A stretch of 64,000 nt of DNA from Candidatus Micrarchaeota archaeon CG1_02_47_40 (GCA_001871475.1 MNVE01000003.1:37837-101836), one strand, 5' to 3'; shown: positions 34,696 to 45,371, counted from the first letter of the stretch. Made by a program: numbers and translations. Notes: generated by a model not told the origin, from the letters alone.

Positions 34696-37614
34696 TCAGC
34701 TATCCTGTTCCATAAAACCAGTAAGCCTGCTTTCCACTTTGTCTTTAGTCATAAGAGCGTACTGTAAGACCTCTTCGGTAGTTGCTTCCTTGTTGCTGAA
34801 ATCGTAGAACGTTCTCTCGCCAAGAAGCACATAATACCAAGTGCAGTTCATTCTATCTTCTGGTTTTAGCTCGTTCACCTTGCCAATCCAGTCAAGTGTT
34901 GCCAGTCTTTTTTGCTTCACATTAGTATTGTTCATGTCGCGCTCTGCTTTTGTTTCCACAAGGTAAAATTTATCGGCTATTTTAACCATAAAATCTGGGA
35001 AATAGTGCGCCAGCATACCGTCTTCCCTTATGTAAAGGATATTGGCAAAGTTGCAGTAATGCTCGTTTATCTTGATGAACGCCTTTACCTTCGAGTCAGA
35101 ATCTATGAACTCAATAAACGCCTTTTCAAAACCGCCTTTGTTGGACGGATACGCAATTTTTGGATATATTATCTTTGCAACATCTATGGCATACGTTTCT
35201 CTGATTTTTATCTCGGTTATCCCAGAGAAATGCCTCTTGAGGATTGTTGCATCTACAACTCTGAGCCTTTTCTGCAAATCATATATCACTTGGCTTAAGT
35301 TCCTGATGATATGTTGTATTATCCTCGCCTGGGTGAGGATGAGTATACGCCAGTTGTTGCCAGCCATTGGGTCGAATTCCTCCTCAAACAGCCTGTGCCG
35401 TATGTAGTCATCGGTTAGCTTGGCGATTACCGCAGAATTGATTTGCATCACTGGGAAATTCTTCTGTGCGCGTTTTCCTATCTTAACTGGAACTGAAGAA
35501 ACTGCATTTACAATCTTCTCCAGAAACGAATTGTAGCTCTTTGCGGTGAAAATGTCCGCAGTAACGGAATACTCACCAAATTTGGTTTTTACTGTGAGTT
35601 CTTCTGCATAGAAAACATCTCCGTCACGGTTCACAAGCGGCTTCAACTCCGAAAGCTTGATGGGAAACGGTTCCAATTTTTCCACGGCAAGCGCATCGGA
35701 AGTCAGATGTTCCTCTTGGTCATGCACAATGATCGGCCAGTAGAAATCATAGTCCTTGAAATTCGCCTTAAGGGTAACGTTGATTATGTCGCCAACAACA
35801 TGGTCTTTCGTTGGAAGCTCCTTTGTCGTGCCTATCGCTCCGCTCAGTTCGGTTTCGTAGAACTCCACGAAGGCAGGGTGTTCGATAATGTACAATATGT
35901 CCATGGAGTTTATCGGTTCTTCCTTCTTTATGAGCAGCCGTTCCCTTGTGTCCCGCTTGCTGTCCTCATACTCCGGCTCGCGCCACATCAGCCGCAAGCC
36001 CCTTCCTATCGTCTGCTCAAGCAGTATGTAAGATGACGTTGCACGTAGAGGGACTATCACGCAAATATTATTTACGTCGAATCCCTCTCGCAGCATCAGG
36101 ACTGAGATTATCACCTTCGGATTTATGTTTCTGTCAATACTGAAAAGCTGTTGCTTAACCCGTTCCCATTCTTCCTGCCCAATTTCCCCTTTCCTGTTGG
36201 AGTGGATTTCCGTTATCTCCTCTTTTGACAGCCCCTCATGCATCAGGAATTGGTGTACAAGCGGAACGACAGTTGTATCCTCGCAGACTACCAGCATTTT
36301 TGGGTGTTTGGTCTTATCTGTCCCTGCAAATCCATCATCGAGTATTTTTAGCCGTGAAAGTCCTGCCCGTAGCATCGTCCTTTGTCCGTCCGAGAGAACG
36401 GTCGTTTTGCCGTCCTTTTCCGCTTTGAAACCGAGTGCATCAAGAGGGATGGCTGCCAATTCCTTCCTTTTGTCAATTGCAACTGTCTTGACCAGCCCGT
36501 TCTGTATTGCGGTTATAAGCTCGAAATTCACGATGATGTGCGGGAAGAAATGCCTTGTGCGCTTCTGCCCAGAGCCGGTGATTGAATAAGGCGTGGCTGA
36601 GAAGTCAAACTGGATGAAGTTGGTGTTCTTGCGTTTGGATATTTCATCAAGCGAATCCTGCCACTTTTTTTCAAACACCTCATCAGATTTCTTAATTTCG
36701 CCCAAATGGTGTGCCTCGTCATTGAATACAACGAGGTCTGGAAGCCTTGCCAGGAATTCAAGTTCCCTGCCGCGAAGATAGCGGTTGTCCAGCTCGTTAA
36801 GGGAGTGCCCGGCAGTTGTTCCAGGGGTTATCGGCAAGAGTTCCTTCACAGTTTCGGCAGGGCTGTCAAGCGGGCTTCCATGCTCATCCTCTTCTTCCTC
36901 TCCAGCAAGCAGATGCCAGTTGGTTATGGCAATAAGCCCCTCTCCAGTTACCTTCCTTCCTATTTCGTCCTTTTGCGAAACGCAGGACTGGATAAAACCG
37001 AATACCTCGCCTTTGTAGGCAGGAGGGATAAAAAGGGATTCAAACCTCCGGAAATCCGATTCATTGAAGTTTCTTGTGCCGTCATCCCTTCTTTTTCCAA
37101 GATAAGCATCAAGCAGGCGCTCATAGACTATTATGCCTGGCGCAACCAGAAGGAAATTCTTTGAGAACCTGCCTGAAGGCGTTTCTTCATTCTTGGCGTT
37201 AAGGTAATGCCAGATCAACAAGGCGGAGAGAACCCATGTCTTGCCGGTTCCTGTTGCCATCTTGACACAATATTTGGGATGCTCGTGCTTTTCCTTCTTC
37301 AAGTCCAGCAAATCCATATTGTTAAGAAGGTCAGGGTAAATCGCCATGTAAAGCTCATGAACTCCCTTAACTTTGAGTATCTCATGGACGTAGATTGAGT
37401 TGAGTATCGCCTGCCACTGCCCTTCGTGGAAGTTTATGTTCCTTGTGTCTGCAAAACCCCCGTCAGGGTCCCAAAAACGCAGCAAATCCCTTGTGGTTGG
37501 CGAAACCTTCTCAAGAAACGCCCCCTCCTCCCACTCTCTGTTTGCTAATTTGGTTATTAATTCTGCGAGCCGAAGCGGCGTTGTTCCTGTTCCGAGAGAT
37601 TTGGCAACGACCAT
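34696..37614 (-). CDS. res: Type III restriction enzyme Res subunit (DEAD-like helicase/nuclease)
   Basis: MATGTGKTWV Walker A, VVFNDEAHHLGE, QTIGRGLRLM; C-terminal nuclease-like YFPDFMVKIADKFYLVETKAERD. Confidence 0.92.
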   Translation of the reverse strand: MVVAKSLGTGTTPLRLAELITKLANREWEEGAFLEKVSPTTRDLLRFWDPDGGFADTRNINFHEGQWQAILNSIYVHEILKVKGVHELYMAIYPDLLNNMDLLDLKKEKHEHPKYCVKMATGTGKTWVLSALLIWHYLNAKNEETPSGRFSKNFLLVAPGIIVYERLLDAYLGKRRDDGTRNFNESDFRRFESLFIPPAYKGEVFGFIQSCVSQKDEIGRKVTGEGLIAITNWHLLAGEEEEDEHGSPLDSPAETVKELLPITPGTTAGHSLNELDNRYLRGRELEFLARLPDLVVFNDEAHHLGEIKKSDEVFEKKWQDSLDEISKRKNTNFIQFDFSATPYSITGSGQKRTRHFFPHIIVNFELITAIQNGLVKTVAIDKRKELAAIPLDALGFKAEKDGKTTVLSDGQRTMLRAGLSRLKILDDGFAGTDKTKHPKMLVVCEDTTVVPLVHQFLMHEGLSKEEITEIHSNRKGEIGQEEWERVKQQLFSIDRNINPKVIISVLMLREGFDVNNICVIVPLRATSSYILLEQTIGRGLRLMWREPEYEDSKRDTRERLLIKKEEPINSMDILYIIEHPAFVEFYETELSGAIGTTKELPTKDHVVGDIINVTLKANFKDYDFYWPIIVHDQEEHLTSDALAVEKLEPFPIKLSELKPLVNRDGDVFYAEELTVKTKFGEYSVTADIFTAKSYNSFLEKIVNAVSSVPVKIGKRAQKNFPVMQINSAVIAKLTDDYIRHRLFEEEFDPMAGNNWRILILTQARIIQHIIRNLSQVIYDLQKRLRVVDATILKRHFSGITEIKIRETYAIDVAKIIYPKIAYPSNKGGFEKAFIEFIDSDSKVKAFIKINEHYCNFANILYIREDGMLAHYFPDFMVKIADKFYLVETKAERDMNNTNVKQKRLATLDWIGKVNELKPEDRMNCTWYYVLLGERTFYDFSNKEATTEEVLQYALMTKDKVESRLTGFMEQDS

Positions 37615-38088
37615 TTACGATTCCTCGTTAGTACTGATTTGTTTTAGTTCATCAATGTAATCTACGGGAAGTCCGCACTCTAAAGCACCTTTGATAATCT
37701 TTGACATATACTGATTGGAAGGAGTAAAGTTGCCCGTTTTGTTAGCTTCGTAAGTAATAACATTCATACCATTTTTCTTACAATCGAAAACGGTCACAGT
37801 TTTTCTTTCATAAGAGTTTGTCTTACGTCCATTCTTATAACCCTCAAAACGGTCCAATGTCTTTATACCCTCTTCGGACAGCTCAAAGACCACACCCCAT
37901 AGCTTTTTTCCTTGTGCATTTCCAAAACTTGCAACGCCTCCTTTCTGTATTTGTGAAACACGAGGGAAGATTAATGTTTTGTTTGGGAGATATGCTACAA
38001 AAAGCGGTTCTAGACATGGTTTTTCAAGTCTTTCTCTAATCTGCGATATCAGCAGATTAGTTCCGTATGCAAAATATAGCACCATCAC
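37615..38088 (-). CDS. Gamma-glutamylcyclotransferase-like (AIG2/GGCT) protein within R-M operon
   Basis: [38 protein letters not shown]; 4-nt overlap with mod, abuts res. Confidence 0.82.
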   Translation of the reverse strand: MMVLYFAYGTNLLISQIRERLEKPCLEPLFVAYLPNKTLIFPRVSQIQKGGVASFGNAQGKKLWGVVFELSEEGIKTLDRFEGYKNGRKTNSYERKTVTVFDCKKNGMNVITYEANKTGNFTPSNQYMSKIIKGALECGLPVDYIDELKQISTNEES

Positions 38089-39968
38089 TTAACCTCGCTA
38101 ACAGTCGCACTTTCAAAGCCGAACACATCCACCGCCTTGACGCAGATTTTTCTCTTACGTTGTGTTTTTGGAAGGACAAGCTTGGCGACCCTTTTTGTCC
38201 TCATGTCTTCGTTGTTTTCCCTATAATCCTGCCACTTGCTCCTGAACATTTCACCGTCATAGTCTGGGTCAATGCTCCAATATTCGATGAGGCTTAGCGG
38301 GTCATCCGCAATTATTTTCTCCAGCTTGTCCTTGTTTTCCTTGTCCATGTTAAGGGCATCAGGCGAAAGGAGGACGTAATTGTCAAGTTCGATTACAAGT
38401 TCTTCGCTTTCTTCGTTGTAATTGTTTTTCTTTATTGGTTTTATTATAAGATATTGAAGGGAAGAGAAGCGCACTTTCCCGGTTTTTATGAGCTGTTCAT
38501 AGCTTGCCTTTGTTTTCAGTCTGTCCAAAAGGTCAGGGGGAATTACTAGCACTTCCAACCGCTCGTCGTTTATGTTGTCAATCTGCCGCCCAATGTCAGA
38601 CACAAAATTCCAGCCAAGTACGACAACCTTCTCCCAACCACCCATGAACGACGCGCGTAGCTGCTGCGCTTTTTTCAGCGTGGCGTAGCCAGTCATTTTT
38701 GAGGGAGAGTCCACGAAAACGAGCGTCTTTGCCTGTTTGATGTAGCCAAGGTTGTTAGGCACGCCCTCCTGCTGCGGGAAGGGAAGCGCGCCATAAAGGC
38801 TGATAACAACGTGCGCAAGGTCGCCGATAGTTTTGAATGAGGACTGCTCAAACTGCTCTTTTTGATAGTCGCCTATTGATTGGTAGAAGAAGGGCTTTGC
38901 ATCTTGGTCTATTAGACGCTTCCTTGCAATCATGCAAGCTGGCTTGCCCAAGTCGCACATAATCCACTTTCTACCCAGTTTCTCTGCGACTGCGCCAGTC
39001 GTGCCAGAGCCGGAGAAGAAGTCGGCAACTATGCCATCTTTTGGCAGTGACGATTTTATTATTCTCTCTAATAAAGCGACTGGTTTTTGCGTTGCGTAGT
39101 CTACCCTCTCCTTTGACATAGAATTCTCATACGGTATGTCCCACACATCATTCGGAATCATGCCTTCGTCTGGATAATATGTTCTCCATTTTCCGGCATC
39201 AAATCTTTTTCTGCATACTCTACCGTTGTCATCAACATCTCTAAAATGCGATTTAATATATTCGTCAGTATAAGGAATCTTTGCTGCTTCCGCATCAAAA
39301 AAACTGTTTTGACCTTTACCATAGCAATAGATAGTATCATGTTTCAATGCGAATCTGTCTTTGGGTCTTCCGAGTGTAGAATAATACCAAATTATCTCAT
39401 TTCTAAAATTTTCCTTCCTAAAAACCTCATCCATTATCACTTTCGCATAGTGCCCAACATGCCAATCCAAATGCACATAAATGCTCCCCTGCTCGCTCAA
39501 CAATTCCCTCATGAGCACAAGCCTTGGAACTATCATGCGAAGATAGCTTGCCGTCCCATCCTTCCACGTATCCGAATAGGCAAACTGTTCAATCACAGTG
39601 GGACGTTGTTCTATCTCTGTATTCGGAAGGGTTATTTTTGTGCGGTAATCCGCCTTGCTGTCAAACGGAGGGTCTATGTAAATAAGGTCAATCTTGCCAA
39701 GAAGGGAGGGTGTGTGTGCGTCGCCTGCAAGCAAAGCTTGCATTGCAAGAAGATTATCCCCGTAAATCATCCGATTATGCCATTCCTTTTCCGAATCTTC
39801 CCTTAAGGACTGCCCAAAGTAGCCGCCTTTCGCCTTTGTAGGAAGAACAAACTCGTTTGTCTGCAGGGTAACTCTATTTGACCTAGAAAGTCCGTCAAGG
39901 ATATGCTGCGCCTCTTTCTTACCCTGTGCCACTATTTTTGGCAATTCATCAATAAGCGAATCGGACAT
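38085..39968 (-). CDS. mod: Type III DNA methyltransferase (Mod)
   Basis: [49 protein letters not shown]. Confidence 0.93.
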   Translation of the reverse strand: MSDSLIDELPKIVAQGKKEAQHILDGLSRSNRVTLQTNEFVLPTKAKGGYFGQSLREDSEKEWHNRMIYGDNLLAMQALLAGDAHTPSLLGKIDLIYIDPPFDSKADYRTKITLPNTEIEQRPTVIEQFAYSDTWKDGTASYLRMIVPRLVLMRELLSEQGSIYVHLDWHVGHYAKVIMDEVFRKENFRNEIIWYYSTLGRPKDRFALKHDTIYCYGKGQNSFFDAEAAKIPYTDEYIKSHFRDVDDNGRVCRKRFDAGKWRTYYPDEGMIPNDVWDIPYENSMSKERVDYATQKPVALLERIIKSSLPKDGIVADFFSGSGTTGAVAEKLGRKWIMCDLGKPACMIARKRLIDQDAKPFFYQSIGDYQKEQFEQSSFKTIGDLAHVVISLYGALPFPQQEGVPNNLGYIKQAKTLVFVDSPSKMTGYATLKKAQQLRASFMGGWEKVVVLGWNFVSDIGRQIDNINDERLEVLVIPPDLLDRLKTKASYEQLIKTGKVRFSSLQYLIIKPIKKNNYNEESEELVIELDNYVLLSPDALNMDKENKDKLEKIIADDPLSLIEYWSIDPDYDGEMFRSKWQDYRENNEDMRTKRVAKLVLPKTQRKRKICVKAVDVFGFESATVSEVK

Positions 39969-40017
39969 TGAAACAACCCTCCAATACTGCAACAATTAGC
40001 CCGCTCACCTTAATTAA

Positions 40018-40043
40018 AGTTTCTTATTGGAAACTACAGTTTC
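40018..40043. promoter_or_regulatory. Putative operator with three AGTTTC/GAAACT half-sites between mod and HTH gene
   Basis: AGTTTCttattgGAAACTacAGTTTC in the divergent intergenic region. Confidence 0.5.
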
Positions 40044-40090
40044 TATAAGTAGCGCAACGGTATTCAATCTCCAAAACTACACTACCGTAT

Positions 40091-40375
40091 ATGCTTGGAA
40101 ACAACAAATGGCGTCTGTTGCAGGAAATCTCACGGCTCTACGTTCCAGATATCCTGGAAGCGTTGCAGAACAAACCCATGCGATTTACCGACCTCAAGAA
40201 GATATGCAAAAGCCAAAAAACCCTGACCCAGCGCCTTCACTCCCTTGAGGACTGCGGAATGGTTACAACTGAAGTTCACAAGGAGAAGAAGCAGAAGGTT
40301 ACCGTCCTCTACACTCTGACACAAAAAGGCAAATCTGCGATAGAAATAGCGCAGAATGTAACAAAGCTTTCCTAA
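40091..40375 (+). CDS. HxlR-type winged-helix regulator
   Basis: WRLLQEISRLYVPDILEALQNKPMRFTDLKKICKSQKTLTQRLHSLEDCGMV. Confidence 0.78.
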   Translation: MLGNNKWRLLQEISRLYVPDILEALQNKPMRFTDLKKICKSQKTLTQRLHSLEDCGMVTTEVHKEKKQKVTVLYTLTQKGKSAIEIAQNVTKLS

Positions 40376-41487
40376 CTCTTTCTTTGTCTCTTAAGTGTAT
40401 ACCTAGTTGAATAGCCTTTTTTGCCTGTGAGGTAAGTTCCAAGCCCTGTATTCTCCGCCAGCACCTTGCGGACGCGAGTTTCTTCCTTGAGCTTGGTATA
40501 CGTATTAACAAAGTTCTGCTTGTTTAAGGGACTTGCACAGGACATTAATCCTGCATACGTGTTTTCGAGTGCTTTTTGTTGCTTCAAATCATAAAGATAT
40601 GTGTCCTGATTGAATATCTTAAGATCCCTCGAAGGCGACATCTTCTTTATGTCAATCTTCACGGCATCCGGGTTATAGTTTGGAACATGGTTGTTGCCCA
40701 AGCCGTCTATTCCAAGTCCAACAGAGAACATCTCTTCAGCAGGGATGAGCTTTAAGATGCCCGTGCCGTGCGAAGGATGTCGTATGTTTACGCCATAAAT
40801 GAAATAGTTGTCCCGGAATTGGTCATCGAGTTGCCGATTGAGCATGTGCATCTTTTCAACGCGCGTTTCATGGAAAGGTCCAGTACCTTGGAAGTCTGCG
40901 ATCACAAACCTAATCTCATGTTTTTTCAACCGCTGGAGTATCTTTTCGAAGTCCTCACGAGTGGTGTTAGTGATGGGTATGCTGATTCCCATCTCGCGTT
41001 TGTTTCTGAATTTGGCAGATGCAACAAACTTATCAAGAAATTCGAGGTATTTGGTAGTGAAGTTCTGGCTCTTTTCAAGAAGTATAAGCTTCTTGTTGAA
41101 TGCAGGAGAGATTATTACATCCGTGCGAGTGGCATATATGCTATCTGTCAGTGCGTTGATGTCATTGGGAAAAAAACTAAGTTCGAAAAGCAGCATGTTG
41201 AAGGTGCTTTCACCATTAACCTTCCTAGTACTGAAACGAAGCTTTTGGTAGAAACCTGTTTTATCAACTTTCTTTAATCCTGAAAAGTCGTCTTCACCTA
41301 TTTTTCGGTATCTCTCGAATATGCCGCTGTTAAATACCTTCAACTGTTCCTGATTTTCGAGACTTTGAGGTGGAGGCAAAATTGCAACGTTCGGAAATGC
41401 GAATGAAACTCCCCTCCTCTTCACTGTGGTCAATCTTCCATACGTTTCGGGGTCTTCCTGTGACTTAATCTCCAAGTCGCTAGCCAT
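40372..41487 (-). CDS. Hypothetical protein, 371 aa, in accessory region
   Basis: Intact ORF; no family recognised. Confidence 0.72.
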   Translation of the reverse strand: MASDLEIKSQEDPETYGRLTTVKRRGVSFAFPNVAILPPPQSLENQEQLKVFNSGIFERYRKIGEDDFSGLKKVDKTGFYQKLRFSTRKVNGESTFNMLLFELSFFPNDINALTDSIYATRTDVIISPAFNKKLILLEKSQNFTTKYLEFLDKFVASAKFRNKREMGISIPITNTTREDFEKILQRLKKHEIRFVIADFQGTGPFHETRVEKMHMLNRQLDDQFRDNYFIYGVNIRHPSHGTGILKLIPAEEMFSVGLGIDGLGNNHVPNYNPDAVKIDIKKMSPSRDLKIFNQDTYLYDLKQQKALENTYAGLMSCASPLNKQNFVNTYTKLKEETRVRKVLAENTGLGTYLTGKKGYSTRYTLKRQRKS

Positions 41488-41524
41488 ACTAAATTAAATA
41501 AGCTGAGCTGGTTTATTAATACAT

Positions 41525-42076
41525 ATGGGTCTGGACGACATCACCAAGCGCAAGAAAGCCATCCTTGGTTTTCTGTATGCCAATTCAATGGAACCAGTGG
41601 ACAAAATACATCTGATGAAGGAAGTCTTCTGGCTTAGTGGCAACACCAATGACTATAAAGAACTTATAGAAAATTATGGTGCTTACGATTATGGTCCGGA
41701 TGATCAGGAGCTTGAGGCTGATGTTGATGAGTTAATTGCTTTTGGATATGCGGAGCAGATTTCTGATAAAGAAAAGAAATACAAACTCACCAACGACGGT
41801 AAGAACATTATCCCAAAACTTCTCTCTGATGACGAACTGATTGTCTATGAGACTATCAAGCAGACTATGAACAAACTCAACTTTGAGGAACTTCTTTATC
41901 TAGTTTACAAAAGATTTCCTGAATTTGCTGTCAATTCTGTAGCTAAGAATGTACTGCGCAAGGAAAAGGAGATGATCCCCAAACTGATTGCCAAGGGCGC
42001 CATCTCTCAGGCATACGCAGCTAAACTGCTTAAACTCTCCATCCAAGACGTTCAACGTCTTTATAGTAGGTGCTAA
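41525..42076 (+). CDS. Winged-helix/UPF0175-antitoxin-like protein
   Basis: N-terminal HTH; C-terminal LIAKGAISQAYAAKLLKLSIQDVQRL resembles UPF0175 antitoxins. Confidence 0.62.
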   Translation: MGLDDITKRKKAILGFLYANSMEPVDKIHLMKEVFWLSGNTNDYKELIENYGAYDYGPDDQELEADVDELIAFGYAEQISDKEKKYKLTNDGKNIIPKLLSDDELIVYETIKQTMNKLNFEELLYLVYKRFPEFAVNSVAKNVLRKEKEMIPKLIAKGAISQAYAAKLLKLSIQDVQRLYSRC

Positions 42077-42077
42077 T

Positions 42078-42455
42078 GTGTATGCCATCGATACCTGTGT
42101 CATAATAGAACTATCAAAGAAACCAGACATCCTAAACTCTTTTTGCAAGTGGGCTGAAGGTCGGAAGGAAAGGTTTATTGTCTGCACACAGGTTATGCAG
42201 GAATGCAAACGTGAGAAAACGATTGCAATGCTCGAGCAACTTAAAGTGAAAATTGCTCTTTCTGAAATCGCAGACTTGGATGGTTGGGCTGAATTTGGAA
42301 GCTCAATGACCTTAGGGGATGGCGAGCTGTCTACTATCTTCTTCTGTAAAGAAAAACAAGCCACAATGATATCCTTTGACAAGAAAGCTGTAAGGACATG
42401 CAGGCTTCTAAAAGTAAGCGTTATTGATTTTGAAGAAGAATTTATCCACAAGTAA
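42078..42455 (+). CDS. PIN-domain (VapC-like) toxin candidate, GTG start
   Basis: VYAIDTCVIIELS ... TQVMQECKRE ... LGDGELSTIFFCKEKQATMISFDKKAVR acidic PIN motifs; follows antitoxin-like gene. Confidence 0.72.
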   Translation: MYAIDTCVIIELSKKPDILNSFCKWAEGRKERFIVCTQVMQECKREKTIAMLEQLKVKIALSEIADLDGWAEFGSSMTLGDGELSTIFFCKEKQATMISFDKKAVRTCRLLKVSVIDFEEEFIHK

Positions 42456-42581
42456 TATCCTCTCTAACTCAAACGTTATCCTGCAGAATATTACTTTCCC
42501 TGTCAAATATTGTATCCAGATGCAAAAAAATAAATAAGGAATTGAAGGAGGCAACTTCCCTCCAATTCCTTCTTTCTCCTT

Positions 42582-44045
42582 CTAACCCTTCGTAATTATC
42601 TGCACGCTTGCGGGCTTTCTGAAAACATTGCCTATCTTCACCCCGAAGAGGAATTTCACCTTCTTATTCTCCGCCATATCCGCCAGGCGCTGGGTGATTA
42701 TGCCGTCAAACACTATCGCGCCAACGCTTGCCTCCTCCTCAAGGTTTTTTATAATATCGCGCACAGGTATCTCCTTTACGCACTCGCCGGCAGCGCTGTA
42801 AAAGCGCGCGCGCAGGGTATTCTCAAGCTCGTCAAGTGCCTTTCTATATTCTTCCGGCGGCGTCTCGGGGGCTGCCTGCTGCTCGGGGGCAGGCGGTTTC
42901 ACCTGCACCGGCAGGGGCGCTTCCACAGGCTGAATATCGCGCACCACTTCCTCGCGGGCTTTTTCAACGGTCTGCGAAACAGGCGCGCGCGCCGGTTCCT
43001 CCTTATGCACCATCACTGGCGCGGACGCACCAGCATCCGAGTACTGGGTTCTCCTATCCCCATACCGCTGGTATGGCCGCTCTCCCCTCTCATCATATCT
43101 TCCCTGCCTCTGCTTATTTGCGCCCCTTGCATAATTTCTATCACTGCCTTCCCTTCCATAACTCCGGTCAGAGCCTTCCCGCCCGTAATTCCTCTCCCCT
43201 CCTTCCTTTCCGTTTTGGCCTGTCTGCTCATACGGAACGCGGGCGCGCAGGCATTTTATGAGTTCTTTTCTTGAGAGCTCCTCAACCTCCATCCCCCTCG
43301 GCGCGCGCGCGACAAAATCAATGTCCGCGACGTTTGCAAGCTCCCGCAGTATTATATCCCCTCCCCGGTCGCCGTCAAGGAAAGCAGTCACTTCTTTTTT
43401 GCGGCAGAGGTTTGCAATCGTTTCGGTTACGTTCGCGCCCCCTACTCCAATGATGTTGGTCACGTCGTTTTTCAGCAGGTTGAGCACATCTGCCCTTCCT
43501 TCAACAACTACGATTGAGTCGTACTTTTCTATTCCCGGTCCGCAGGGGAGCTTCTCAACGCCATAGCTTGAGATTTCCGAAACCTTCACCTCTTCCCTTA
43601 CCATTTCCGAGATTTCCTTGCTTTCCGGTATCTCATTTACTATCATCGTCTTTAGGAGCCCCTTTGCCCTTTCTATGAGATCCTTTCTTTTCACGCTCCG
43701 CGTGTCCTCAATCTTCTCAACGCTTATTTTTGCGTCGCAGGGCCCTATCCGGTCAACAGTTTCCAGCGAAGCTGCGAGTATGCATGTCTCAACCATATCC
43801 AGGGATGAGGGAAGCCTTATCGTTCCCTTGCTCCTGCCCCCTTTGGGCTGCAAATCCACCTCAATCCTCCCTATCCTTCCGTTCTTCTGCAAATCGCGCA
43901 AATCAAGCTCGTCTCCTAAGAGCCCTTCGGTCTGCCCGAAAACCGCCCCGACCACATCCGGCTTTTCAACGAGCCCGCCAATATCAACGGTCGCATATAC
44001 TACGTATTTCACTGTGTCTATGTAAGTTTTTCCCATATTTTTCAC
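42582..44045 (-). CDS. dnaG: Archaeal DnaG (primase/exosome-associated) with low-complexity linker
   Basis: KYVVYATVDIGGLVEKPDVVGAVFGQTEGLLGDELDLRDLQK...IVVVEGRADVLNLLK...TAFLDGDRGGD Toprim motifs. Confidence 0.95.
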   Translation of the reverse strand: MKNMGKTYIDTVKYVVYATVDIGGLVEKPDVVGAVFGQTEGLLGDELDLRDLQKNGRIGRIEVDLQPKGGRSKGTIRLPSSLDMVETCILAASLETVDRIGPCDAKISVEKIEDTRSVKRKDLIERAKGLLKTMIVNEIPESKEISEMVREEVKVSEISSYGVEKLPCGPGIEKYDSIVVVEGRADVLNLLKNDVTNIIGVGGANVTETIANLCRKKEVTAFLDGDRGGDIILRELANVADIDFVARAPRGMEVEELSRKELIKCLRARVPYEQTGQNGKEGGERNYGREGSDRSYGREGSDRNYARGANKQRQGRYDERGERPYQRYGDRRTQYSDAGASAPVMVHKEEPARAPVSQTVEKAREEVVRDIQPVEAPLPVQVKPPAPEQQAAPETPPEEYRKALDELENTLRARFYSAAGECVKEIPVRDIIKNLEEEASVGAIVFDGIITQRLADMAENKKVKFLFGVKIGNVFRKPASVQIITKG

Positions 44046-44287
44046 CTATCTAATAGAAGCTTTTCAAGCTCCTGCTCTTCGCAGGAGAGATGCAGCCTCT
44101 TTGTTTTGCTTTTCAATCCATTCACTATTTCCACACGGCAGCCAAGCGAATTCCCGAGTTTTTTCACAAGCTCTGCATTCGCCTCTCCGCCTTGCGCCTT
44201 TGCACAAACGCGTATCCTGACAATTCCGTCCTTTTGGCTTATGCCAAACTTTCTCGCGTTCGCGCAAACACGCACTTCAATTTCCAT
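44042..44287 (-). CDS. DUF167/UPF0235 family protein
   Basis: VRIRVCAKAQGGEANAELVKKLGNSLGCRVEIVNGLKSKTKRL. Confidence 0.8.
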   Translation of the reverse strand: MEIEVRVCANARKFGISQKDGIVRIRVCAKAQGGEANAELVKKLGNSLGCRVEIVNGLKSKTKRLHLSCEEQELEKLLLDR

Positions 44288-44458
44288 TTCTATTATATAC
44301 CCTCCTCTAAGAAAGATGAACAAAAGAAGCGGGAGAAATATTGGCTGTGCAATGTTGACTACCAGCCTCATTGCTCATTTAGGCTCTGCCTGCCATCCTT
44401 GCACAGCAACATCATTTCTGATTTTTCACTTATATAAGCATTACTTATTTGCCGGAGC

Positions 44459-44917
44459 CTACTCTTCCAGGGCTGACTTGCACTCATCAGGCACTTCCTT
44501 CATTCGTGCCTTCTCAACCATTATTGTTGTCATTCCCGGGTAAACACCAAGGAGGTCGCTTTCGGTTATTATGCCGACGAGCCTCTCCTTTTTGTCTATA
44601 ACGGGCAGCCTTTTCACGTTGTGCTTTTTCATCGCAAGCGCGGCATCCTCAACTGGCTTTGAAACGTCAATCACCCGCAACGGAGAGGACATTATCTGGC
44701 TTACTTTCGTCTTTTTTGGGTCAAGCCCTCTTGAGACGACTTTGTAAACAATATCCCTCTCGGTGACGATGCCATCCGCCTTTGACTTATTGGTTATGAT
44801 TATTGAGCCGACCTGCGTCTTTTTCAAGAGCGCCGCCGCCTCATGCACAGTCTTGCCCGACTCAAGTGTTATGACTCCGACTGTCATGCAGTCTCCCACT
44901 TTTATGTCATCCTTCAT
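44459..44917 (-). CDS. CBS-domain protein
   Basis: Two CBS motifs: VGSIIITNKSKADGIVTERDIVYK and VKRLPVIDKKERLVGIITESDLL. Confidence 0.9.
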   Translation of the reverse strand: MKDDIKVGDCMTVGVITLESGKTVHEAAALLKKTQVGSIIITNKSKADGIVTERDIVYKVVSRGLDPKKTKVSQIMSSPLRVIDVSKPVEDAALAMKKHNVKRLPVIDKKERLVGIITESDLLGVYPGMTTIMVEKARMKEVPDECKSALEE

Positions 44918-44987
44918 GCTTTTTTTATGCGAATGAAAGCTTTTAAAACCCAAGCATTTTTAATCGGGCAACGCGCACCTTAATCTC

Positions 44988-45371
44988 ATGTTTGGCAATT
45001 ACTCAAAGGGTTCCCGCGCAGAAAGGGAACTCATAAATTATTTCTCGGAGAAAGGATTTTCCGTAATACGCGCCGCTGGAAGCGGGGGCAACTCCCTCTC
45101 GCCCGACATGCTCGCATTCAGGAACACACGGCAGTACGCATTTGAGTGCAAGGCGCACGACCGGGGAAGCCTGCAGATAGAAAAAGAGCAATTTCTGGGG
45201 CTGAAAAAATGGGAGGAAAATACGGGCATCACCACTTTTATTGCCTGGCGCGTTTCCCGCGAGGGATGGTTTTTCCTCTTCCCCTCTTACTTTAAGGAGA
45301 ACGAATGCTCCTTTTCAATTTCACTTGGGGATGCGAAAAAGCTGGGGAAGAGAAAAGAAGAGCTGCTCTAA
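44988..45371 (+). CDS. hjc: Holliday junction resolvase Hjc
   Basis: KGSRAERELINYFSEKGFSVIRAAGSGGNSLSPDMLA...FECKAHDRGSLQIEKEQ. Confidence 0.92.
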   Translation: MFGNYSKGSRAERELINYFSEKGFSVIRAAGSGGNSLSPDMLAFRNTRQYAFECKAHDRGSLQIEKEQFLGLKKWEENTGITTFIAWRVSREGWFFLFPSYFKENECSFSISLGDAKKLGKRKEELL

